From: Pseudomonas sp. S04
GTDB taxonomy: Bacteria; Pseudomonadota; Gammaproteobacteria; Pseudomonadales; Pseudomonadaceae
Assembly: GCF_009834545.1 (NCBI RefSeq)
Contig: NZ_CP019427.1
Coordinates: 2,858,001 to 2,922,000 of the forward strand
Direction of reading: 5' to 3'
Length of the DNA: 64,000 nucleotides
Below the pieces are notes generated by a model. It saw nothing but the letters and a program-made list of their open reading frames with translations. It was not told the DNA's origin and did not search any database. This document shows, one piece after another, positions 1-30,085 of the stretch (the stretch's first letter is position 1; each line of letters starts with the position of its first letter). The position numbers and the translations under genes were made by a program.

Positions 1-23359
<23,359 letters not shown>

Positions 23360-23391
23360 GCCGCGCGACCCCCTTTCAAGGATATTCATCC

Positions 23392-24354
23392 ATGTCATTG
23401 CATCCTGAACTGAGCGCTTTCCTCGACCTGGTGGAGGAGGGGCGGCTGGCCGGCCGTCCACCGCTGCACGCCTTGTCGCCGGAATTGGCCTGCGACACCT
23501 TCGAGCAGGCTTCCGCTGGGCTGGTCTGGGCTTGGCCCCAGACCCAGCAAGTGGCACGCCGCGAGTTGACGGTTCGTACCCGCGACGGCGCCAGCCTGGC
23601 GCTGCGCCTTTATCTGCCCGAGGTCGCTGGCGCGCAGCCGTGGCCGGTGCTGTTGTACTTGCACGGCGGCGGTTATGTGGTGGGCAGCCTGGATTCCCAT
23701 GACGGTATCTGCGCAGAGCTTGCCTGGCGCACGCCTTGTGCGGTGCTCGCGGTGGATTACCGGCGGGCCCCGGAGCACCGTTTCCCCACCGCGCTGTTCG
23801 ATGCCGAGGATGCCTTGTTGTGGCTGGTGGCCGAGGGCGCCGAGCATGGCCTGGACGCGACCCGGCTGGCGGTTGGCGGTGACAGCGCCGGCGCGACTCT
23901 GGCCACCGTGCTGGCAATCCAGGCGGCGCAGGCACCGCAGCAATGGCCGCCGATCCGCCTGCAACTGCTGTGTTATCCCACTACCGATGCTTCGCGCAGC
24001 ACGGTGTCCAGCGAGCTGTTCGACGAAGGTTACTTGCTGGAGAGCGCGACGCTGGAGTGGTTCTACAGCCACTACCAGCGCACCCCGGCCGATCGCCTGG
24101 ACTGGCGCTTTTCGCCCCTGCTGTGTGAGCACTTGCAGGGCGCGGCCCCGGCGTTCGTCGGGCTGGCCCAATACGACCCGTTGCACGATGAAGGCCAGGC
24201 CTACGCCGAGCGCTTGCAACAGGCGGGGGTGACGGTGACCTGCCGCTCCTACGCCGCGACCCACGACCTGCTGCGGATGGGCGCGGTCATGCCGGGTGTG
24301 GATCAGGTCTACAAAGAGTTGGCGAGCCATCTGGCCCAGGCATTGGCGAACTGA
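23392..24354 (+). CDS. Alpha/beta hydrolase of the hormone-sensitive lipase type
   Basis: 320 residues. The oxyanion-hole motif HGGGY (protein about residue 85), the nucleophile elbow GDSAGA, an Asp in YDPLHDEG and a His in THDLL make a complete family IV (HSL-like) esterase triad. I choose the ATG at 23392, which has AAGGA nine bases upstream; an ATG at 23356 overlaps the NRPS stop codon (ATGA) and is the alternative, which would add 12 residues. It is the last plus-strand gene of the NRPS operon. Since neither synthetase has a thioesterase, it could release or trim the peptide, or hydrolyse the ferric siderophore; this is inference from position only. There is no clear signal peptide, so it should act in the cytoplasm. 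Confidence 0.88.
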   Translation: MSLHPELSAFLDLVEEGRLAGRPPLHALSPELACDTFEQASAGLVWAWPQTQQVARRELTVRTRDGASLALRLYLPEVAGAQPWPVLLYLHGGGYVVGSLDSHDGICAELAWRTPCAVLAVDYRRAPEHRFPTALFDAEDALLWLVAEGAEHGLDATRLAVGGDSAGATLATVLAIQAAQAPQQWPPIRLQLLCYPTTDASRSTVSSELFDEGYLLESATLEWFYSHYQRTPADRLDWRFSPLLCEHLQGAAPAFVGLAQYDPLHDEGQAYAERLQQAGVTVTCRSYAATHDLLRMGAVMPGVDQVYKELASHLAQALAN

Positions 24355-24364
24355 GGACAAGACG

Positions 24365-24385
24365 GCCGGGCGCCAAGCGCCCGGC
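24365..24385. terminator. Hairpin between convergent genes
   Basis: A perfect 9-bp stem GCCGGGCGC / GCGCCCGGC with a 3-base CAA loop lies between the stop codons of the hydrolase (plus) and the acetyltransferase (minus). There is no clear T-run on either side, so it could end transcription from either direction only weakly or with help. Confidence 0.6.
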
Positions 24386-24394
24386 AGGGGAGGG

Positions 24395-25009
24395 TCAGCC
24401 CGCGAGCAGCGGGCCGAAGTCGTCGCGCTCAAGCACCATCAGTGCCGCGCGTTTGTGTGGGAAGTCGAACTCCTTGTGCTTGCCAAAGCCGACCGAGGTC
24501 ATGTAGCCGATCATCTTGTCGTTGTCGGCCCGAGGCTCGGCCACCACGCGCTGGGTGCGCGGTTCGTCGAGCAGCAGCCAACTGACCAGCGAGCGCAGCC
24601 AGCAATCGACCTTGGCCGGGCCGCGATGATGCTCCTCGCCCACCAGCATATGGATGCCGCGGTCGAATTCAGCTGCAGGGTAGAACGGCGCGATGCGGTC
24701 ATGCGCAGCCCAGTAGACCTCGTAATAGGCAAAGGGCTGGTCATTCAGGCAGCCGATGACGCTGAAGATGTGCGGGGTGTCGCTGATCTTCTGCAGGTAT
24801 TCACGGTGCTCGTCGAGCGTGCCTTGCTCCTGCCAGAAGTGCGCGACGCGCGGGTTGTTCTGCCAGCGGTTGAACAGCGCCAGGTCCTGCTCGATGTCCA
24901 ACGTGCGCAAGGACATCCACAGCCCCAGTTGCTCGTCGTAGCGACGGTAGAGCTCGCCTTGGGGTTTGCTGGCGATAGCCGCGGTCAGCGCTCCGGTGGT
25001 CATGTTCAT
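24395..25009 (-). CDS. N5-hydroxyornithine acetyltransferase (AlcB/IucB-like GNAT)
   Basis: 204 residues, of the GNAT-like acyltransferase family found in hydroxamate siderophore pathways (IucB, AlcB, PvdYII). The family hallmarks are visible: RWQNNPRVAHFW near residue 50, GIHMLVGEEHHRGP with a catalytic-region His, EPRADN, and the C-terminal EFDFPHKRAALM. It should transfer an acetyl group from acetyl-CoA to the N5-hydroxyl-amine of hydroxyornithine made by the PvdA-like enzyme encoded 14 bases upstream on the same strand, so the two probably form one operon. A second ATG six bases downstream of the chosen start is possible. The acyl donor (acetyl versus other short acyl) cannot be told from the sequence. 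Confidence 0.87.
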   Translation of the reverse strand: MNMTTGALTAAIASKPQGELYRRYDEQLGLWMSLRTLDIEQDLALFNRWQNNPRVAHFWQEQGTLDEHREYLQKISDTPHIFSVIGCLNDQPFAYYEVYWAAHDRIAPFYPAAEFDRGIHMLVGEEHHRGPAKVDCWLRSLVSWLLLDEPRTQRVVAEPRADNDKMIGYMTSVGFGKHKEFDFPHKRAALMVLERDDFGPLLAG

Positions 25010-25023
25010 CCAGGCAGCTCCAT

Positions 25024-26370
25024 TCAGGCGGACGCCGACAGGGCAGTGTCGAGCAATTGCAGGTGTTCGTGCTCGCAGGACTCGGCCATCTCCAGCAACG
25101 CCTCGGAGATCTCCCAGGCGCGGGCCGGCAGGACCGACAGCAGGGTATCGCTGAGGCCGTGGTTGGCCTCCGAGAAACCCTGGACGAACACGCCGGCCTT
25201 GAGGTTCGGCGTGGCGCGCACGCGGTAGCTGCGCTCGACGTCGAAGTCGCCCAGGTAGTCGGCCAGCGGTGCCAGCAGGGTCTTGTGCGAGGTGCGTTCG
25301 TAACCGGTAGCGAGGATCACGGCATCGTAGTGCTGGACTTCTTCCTGGCCCGTGGCGACATCGCGCAGGTGCAGGCGCACTCCGTGTTCGCCGGACGTGG
25401 CGCTCTGCACCTGAGTCCGGCAGCGGAAGGCATGGCGCTCACGCTTGGAGACTTTCTGGCGATAGAGAATGGCGTAGATCTGTTCGATCAGGTTCAGGTC
25501 CACCACTGAATAGTTGGTGTTGTGGAATTCGCTGATCAGCCGCTCGCGCTCGGGCTCGGGCTGATCGAAGAACAGGTGGGTGTTTTCCGGAGCGAAGATC
25601 TGGTTGACGAAGGGGCTGTCGTCGGCCGGCTTGAGCACTTCGCTGCGCAGGATCAGGTCAACCTTGACGTTCGGGTAGCTGTCGTTGAGGTCGATGAACG
25701 CCTCGGCCGCGCTCTGCCCGCCGCCGACCACGGCAATGCGCATTGGCTCACCACGGGCGCAGCGTTGCTGGGTGATGCGGCTCAGATACCGCGAGTGGTG
25801 GAACACCCGGTCGTCGTCGCGCAGGTCCCGGAACACCGCAGGAATGCGTGGCGTGCCACCGGTGCCGACCACTACCGAGCGGGTGCGTCGGCGATGTTCA
25901 CGGCCCTGGCTGTCCACCGAGACCACGTCCAGTAGTTCGACGCTGCCATCCATGCCAATCACCGGCTCGACCCGGTCCACGCGGTTGCCGTAGGCACACT
26001 GCTCGCGGAAATGCCCGGCGACCCAGCGCAGGTAGTCGCTGTATTCCATGCGGCAAGGATAGAACGTGCCCAGGTTGATGAAGTCGATCAGGCGGCCGTG
26101 CTGTTGCAGGTAATTGACGAAGCTGTGGCGGCTGGTGGGGTTGCGCAGGGTCACCAGGTCCTTGAGGAAGGAGATCTGCAATTCGCTCTGGCTGACCAGG
26201 GTATCGCCGTGCCAGTGATAGTCAGTCTGCCGGTCGAGGAACAGGCTGTTGGCTCGGCGACCCGCCGTTTCGGCCTGTTCCTCGAGGGCGATGGCCAAGG
26301 CCAGGTTGGAAGGGCCGAAGCCGACGCCGATGACGTCGAAGGGCTTGTTGCTGGACTGTCGCTGGGACAT
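25024..26370 (-). CDS. pvdA: L-ornithine N5-monooxygenase (PvdA-like)
   Basis: 448 residues, close to the 443 of P. aeruginosa PvdA. The FAD motif GVGFGPSNLALAIAL lies near the N-terminus, the NADPH motif VVGGGQSAAEAF in the middle, and the flavin-monooxygenase signature LATGYERT near the C-terminus. It hydroxylates ornithine at N5, the committed step to the hydroxamate ligand. The reading frame stays open far upstream, but the start at 26370 is marked by a strong AGGAGG ribosome site nine bases ahead and by the conserved N-terminus MSQRQSSNKPFDVIG. It is divergent from the fecR-like gene and probably driven from the 26.4-26.55 kb interval. Confidence 0.95.
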   Translation of the reverse strand: MSQRQSSNKPFDVIGVGFGPSNLALAIALEEQAETAGRRANSLFLDRQTDYHWHGDTLVSQSELQISFLKDLVTLRNPTSRHSFVNYLQQHGRLIDFINLGTFYPCRMEYSDYLRWVAGHFREQCAYGNRVDRVEPVIGMDGSVELLDVVSVDSQGREHRRRTRSVVVGTGGTPRIPAVFRDLRDDDRVFHHSRYLSRITQQRCARGEPMRIAVVGGGQSAAEAFIDLNDSYPNVKVDLILRSEVLKPADDSPFVNQIFAPENTHLFFDQPEPERERLISEFHNTNYSVVDLNLIEQIYAILYRQKVSKRERHAFRCRTQVQSATSGEHGVRLHLRDVATGQEEVQHYDAVILATGYERTSHKTLLAPLADYLGDFDVERSYRVRATPNLKAGVFVQGFSEANHGLSDTLLSVLPARAWEISEALLEMAESCEHEHLQLLDTALSASA

Positions 26371-26486
26371 TCGCGAATCCTCCTTTGAAGTGGTGCCCTG
26401 AGCGAGCGGCCATGTGCAGGCCGTGTCAGAGGCGTTCATGAGAGTTGACGAATGAACCGACAGCTTCTTCAGAAGTGGTCGAAGGA

Positions 26487-26510
26487 GCGCGTAGGCAAAT
26501 GAACGATTTA
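26487..26510 (-). promoter_or_regulatory. Possible PvdS-type (iron-starvation) promoter for pvdA
   Basis: On the minus strand CTAAAT is followed after 16 bases by CGC. The consensus for PvdS-type ECF sigma promoters is TAAAT-N16/17-CGT, so this fits with one mismatch in the -10 part. It sits about 120 bases upstream of the pvdA start. No clear Fur box was found beside it. Confidence 0.35.
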
Positions 26511-26577
26511 GAGTGAAACCAACCAAAAACCAAGTGGATGGAGTAAGCTTGGCGAAATTCTTCCGCTGTCTACCACC

Positions 26578-27540
26578 ATGCCCAACCCCTCTGTTCCCCA
26601 GCAATCCCCGAGCGAAATGGCCGCCGACTGGTGCGTGCGTTTGCATTTCGAGGATTGCACCGACGCGGACCGTGCCGAGTTCCTGCGTTGGTACGATGCC
26701 GACCCGGAACACGCTGCGGAGTACCTGAAGATGTGCCGGGTGTGGCAGGTCAGCGAGCAGTTGCCGCCGCGTGCGCAAGTGCCGCTTGAGGCTCGTTCGC
26801 GGCGCCGCCGCGCGCCGTTGCTGGCCCGCGCCGCGGTGCTGGCACTGGCCGTGGGTGCTGCATGGGCGGGCGGTTGGTCGGGGGGCATGTTGCCGGGCAG
26901 CGTGCGCTACTTCATGGCCGAGCAAGCGCGGCGCCAGGTTCAGCTTCCCGATAACAGTCAGGTGGAACTCAATCAGCGCACCGGGATGCTGTACCTGGGC
27001 TTTCGTGATCGGCGCCAGGTGTTGCTGCGTGACGGCGAGGCCTATTTCGATGTACAACGCGACGTCGACAAGCCGTTCTTGATCAGTACCGACAACGCCA
27101 GCGTGCGGGTCACCGGTACGCACTTCAATATCTGGACCGCACCGGCGCAGACCACCGTCAGCGTGAGCGAAGGCACGGTACTGGTGTCGCGTGGCGAGGA
27201 CGGCGACGGCCGCAACCAGGGCACCGAACTGACTGCCGGTTTGCAGGCCGTGGTGAGCCAGGGGCGCATGCTCCAGCTCAAGCGCATCGACCCCGCGCGT
27301 TCGATGGCCTGGCGCAACGGCAAGCTGATGTTGGACGACATCAGCCTGCGCGATGCCATCGTACAGATCAATCGTTACCTCAAGGTGCCTCTGCAACTGG
27401 AAGGCAACGAAGTCGGCGAGCTGCGTTTCGGCGGCATCTACGACACCAGCGACCTCGGCCAGTTGATCAGCGCGCTGCCACGGGTGCTCCCGGTAAAACT
27501 GCGCCGTGGCGATGACGTGATCCTGATTTCGTCCCGCTGA
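26578..27540 (+). CDS. FecR-family transmembrane anti-sigma / signal transducer
   Basis: 320 residues. N-terminal cytoplasmic domain with the FecR N-terminal pattern (AADWCVRL, then ADRAEFLRWYDADPEHAAEY), a basic patch RRRRAP and one hydrophobic segment at about residues 80-105, then the periplasmic FecR domain (FDVQRDVDKPFLI, VTGTHFNIW, VSEGTVLVS) and a short C-terminal part. Such proteins pass the signal from a ligand-loaded TonB receptor (the one at 30086 has the matching N-terminal signalling domain) to an ECF sigma factor. No sigma gene lies next to it, which is unusual because the family normally sits just after its sigma gene. The upstream ribosome site is weak. Confidence 0.9.
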   Translation: MPNPSVPQQSPSEMAADWCVRLHFEDCTDADRAEFLRWYDADPEHAAEYLKMCRVWQVSEQLPPRAQVPLEARSRRRRAPLLARAAVLALAVGAAWAGGWSGGMLPGSVRYFMAEQARRQVQLPDNSQVELNQRTGMLYLGFRDRRQVLLRDGEAYFDVQRDVDKPFLISTDNASVRVTGTHFNIWTAPAQTTVSVSEGTVLVSRGEDGDGRNQGTELTAGLQAVVSQGRMLQLKRIDPARSMAWRNGKLMLDDISLRDAIVQINRYLKVPLQLEGNEVGELRFGGIYDTSDLGQLISALPRVLPVKLRRGDDVILISSR

Positions 27541-27683
27541 CCTGCGCCTCGGCAGTTGTTTACAGCTAATTTGCTGAACAAACCCCACTCTCATTCGTCG
27601 ATCAGGCATGCCCCTTAACACGCCCTCATTCCGGCCGTCTGCGGACGGGACGATGACGGGCGTCAAGCCTGGAAGCCGAGACA

Positions 27684-29345
27684 ATGAGTGCACCTGCACG
27701 AAGTACCTTGCATGAATTGACGCAGGTTTTGCGTCCCTTCTGGCCGTTGCTGCTGGTTTCGACCGTGCTGGGCATTCTCGGCGGCTTGAGCATCACTGGC
27801 CTGCTGGCGACCATCAACCACGCCCTGCACGCCGAAGGCGGCGCCAGTCGCGGGGTGTTGCTGGGTTTCGCCGGGCTGTGCCTGATGGCGCTACTCGGCT
27901 CGGTGATCTCGGACATCGGCACCAACTACGTTGGCCAGCATGTGATCGCCCGGCTGCGCAAGACCTTGGGCCTGAAGATCCTCAGCGCGCCGATCGATCA
28001 ACTGGAACGCTACCGCAGCCACCGGTTGATTCCGGTGCTGACCCACGATGTCGACACCATCAGTGACTTTGCCTTCGCCTTCGCGCCGCTCGCGGTGTCG
28101 TTCAGCGTCACCCTTGGCTGCCTGGTGTACCTGGTGCAGTTGTCGCCAGGAATGTTCCTCACCACCACCCTGGCGATTCTGCTGGGCTCGGTTGCCCAGT
28201 ATTACGCCCGGGCTCGTGGCATCAAGGGCTTCTTCGAGGCCCGTGACCTGGAAGACGATCTGCAAAAGCACTACCGCTCCATCGCCGAGGGCGCCAAGGA
28301 ACTGCGCATCAACCGTCCGCGCCGCCAGCGCCTGCTCAAGGACAGCATCGAAGGCACTGCCGACAGTATCTGCCGCAAGCAAGTCAACGCGATCAACCAG
28401 TTTGTGGTGGCCAAGGGGGTCGGCTCCACGCTGTTCTTCATCGTGATTGGCGTGGCCCTGGGGTTCCAGGCCATGTGGCCGAGTACCAGCACCGCGACCC
28501 TGAGCGGCTTCATCCTGGTGCTGCTGTACATGAAAGGGCCGCTGGAGCATCTGCTCGGTACGCTGCCCAATATCAGCCGTGCGCAAGTGGCGTTCCGCCG
28601 GGTGGCCGAACTCAGCGAGCAGTTCGCCTCACCCGAGCCGCACTTGCAGGAGGCAAACGACAAACCGCTGCCTGAGCAAATCCACAGCATCGAACTGCGT
28701 GACGTGCATTACCGTTATCCGAGCGAAGAGGGCGCCAGCGGTTTTGCCATCGGCCCGGTCAACCTGTCGATCCGCAAGGGCGAGATTGTGTTCATCGTCG
28801 GCGAGAACGGCGGCGGCAAGACCACCCTGATCAAGCTGTTGCTGGGCTTGTACGTACCCCAGAGCGGCAGCCTGCTGCTCGACGGCAAACCGGTCGACGC
28901 CACCCAGCTCGACGATTACCGCCAACTGTTCACCACCGTGCTGTCGGACTTCTTCCTGTTCGAGGACCTCGTCCAGCAGGGCGCCGATGTGCCGCCAGAG
29001 GCGATGGTGTACCTGGAACGCCTGGAGATCGCCCACAAGGTACGCATCGAAGACGGGCGTTTTTCCACCCTCGATCTGTCGACCGGCCAACGCAAGCGCC
29101 TGGCGCTGCTGCAAGCGTGGACCGAGCATCGCCCGGTGCTGGTGTTCGACGAGTGGGCAGCGGACCAGGACCCGACCTTCCGCCGCATCTTCTACACCGA
29201 GTTGCTGCCAGACCTGCAGCGCCTGGGCAAGACCATCGTGGTGATCTCCCACGACGACCGCTATTTCGATGCCGCCGACAGCCTGTTGCGCATCGACAAC
29301 GGCCGTCTGGTGCAGCACCACGCCAGCGCTGTCGAGGCCGGCTGA
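27684..29345 (+). CDS. Cyclic-peptide/siderophore export ABC transporter (PvdE-like, fused TM-ATPase)
   Basis: 553 residues: N-terminal membrane domain of about six helices (residues 1-330) fused to one ATPase. Walker A GENGGGKTT, signature LSTGQRKRLAL (LSTGQ instead of LSGGQ), Walker B with the PvdE/SyrD-typical VFDEWAADQDP, and the switch His in VISHDDRYF. This subfamily exports pyoverdine precursor or lipopeptides to the periplasm, so it is the likely exporter of the NRPS product. It is followed after one base by the fhuF-like gene, suggesting translational coupling. Confidence 0.93.
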   Translation: MSAPARSTLHELTQVLRPFWPLLLVSTVLGILGGLSITGLLATINHALHAEGGASRGVLLGFAGLCLMALLGSVISDIGTNYVGQHVIARLRKTLGLKILSAPIDQLERYRSHRLIPVLTHDVDTISDFAFAFAPLAVSFSVTLGCLVYLVQLSPGMFLTTTLAILLGSVAQYYARARGIKGFFEARDLEDDLQKHYRSIAEGAKELRINRPRRQRLLKDSIEGTADSICRKQVNAINQFVVAKGVGSTLFFIVIGVALGFQAMWPSTSTATLSGFILVLLYMKGPLEHLLGTLPNISRAQVAFRRVAELSEQFASPEPHLQEANDKPLPEQIHSIELRDVHYRYPSEEGASGFAIGPVNLSIRKGEIVFIVGENGGGKTTLIKLLLGLYVPQSGSLLLDGKPVDATQLDDYRQLFTTVLSDFFLFEDLVQQGADVPPEAMVYLERLEIAHKVRIEDGRFSTLDLSTGQRKRLALLQAWTEHRPVLVFDEWAADQDPTFRRIFYTELLPDLQRLGKTIVVISHDDRYFDAADSLLRIDNGRLVQHHASAVEAG

Positions 29346-29346
29346 G

Positions 29347-30069
29347 GTGAACCTGACCCTGGCCCAGCGCTTGCCGCCGGACCTGCAGCCGCTCGCAGCG
29401 CGGATGCGTGTGGTGCCCGGCAGTGAGGCGCCCGCGCTGAGCCGCTGGTTGCAACCGGACATGCTGGCGCCGGTGTTGGCGCGTTATGCCCGGCATTGGC
29501 CACAGGCGGATCCGCGAGCAGTTGCATCGCAATGGCACCAGCAGCTCTGCGCGCTGATCCTGCCACCGCTGCTGCTGGCGCGCCTGCTGTATGCCGAGCC
29601 TGTAAGCCTGGACCCGCAGCAGTTGCGTATCTGCGTGAGTGAACAGGGCGAGCCTGACGAACTGCATGTCCCGGCGTCAGGGCCGGCGCTACTCAACTTG
29701 GGCAATGGCGCACGCCAGCTGGACGCGTTCGATGAGCAACTGCTGCAGCCTTTCGTCAACCGTTTTGCCGCCCATACCGGGCTGTCGCCGCGCCTGCTGT
29801 GGGGCAACGTGGCGCTGTGTATCGACTGGGTCATGGAGGTGGCCCAGGGCTGTGTGCCAACCCGCGCGCTAGGGGAAGCGCGGGCGCATTTTTGCAGCAG
29901 CCACCAGGGGCAGGGTAGCCAGGCCTTGCGCAGTGCCTTGCGTCGCGACGCCGCTGGAGCGGTCAAGCGCCGGGTCTGCTGTCTGCGTGAGCGCCTGGGG
30001 TTCGAGCGGTGTGCGGCCTGCCCCCTGGCCACACGCCAAGCCCCATCCAATATGCCAACAAAACTATAA
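29347..30069 (+). CDS. FhuF-like ferric siderophore reductase
   Basis: 240 residues with a GTG start placed directly after the transporter's stop codon (an in-frame ATG at 29269 would overlap the transporter by 77 bases and is less likely). The C-terminus carries the family's iron-sulfur motif: two adjacent Cys, then Cys ten residues later and a last Cys three after that (VCCLRERLGFERCAACP). FhuF proteins reduce ferric hydroxamates in the cytoplasm. That implies the ferric siderophore, or its iron complex, enters the cytoplasm, unlike pyoverdine, whose iron is released in the periplasm. The rest of the protein is Leu/Ala-rich and poorly conserved, as usual for the family. Confidence 0.88.
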   Translation: MNLTLAQRLPPDLQPLAARMRVVPGSEAPALSRWLQPDMLAPVLARYARHWPQADPRAVASQWHQQLCALILPPLLLARLLYAEPVSLDPQQLRICVSEQGEPDELHVPASGPALLNLGNGARQLDAFDEQLLQPFVNRFAAHTGLSPRLLWGNVALCIDWVMEVAQGCVPTRALGEARAHFCSSHQGQGSQALRSALRRDAAGAVKRRVCCLRERLGFERCAACPLATRQAPSNMPTKL

Positions 30070-30085
30070 ATCCATAGGGAACATC

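Noticed and set aside
24296..25228. Open frame on the plus strand across the acetyltransferase and the end of pvdA
   Set aside because: It overlaps two well-supported minus-strand genes and shows no family features.
26371..27699. Upstream extension of the pvdA frame to 27699
   Set aside because: It would run antisense through fecR, and the strong AGGAGG site and conserved N-terminus fix the start at 26370.
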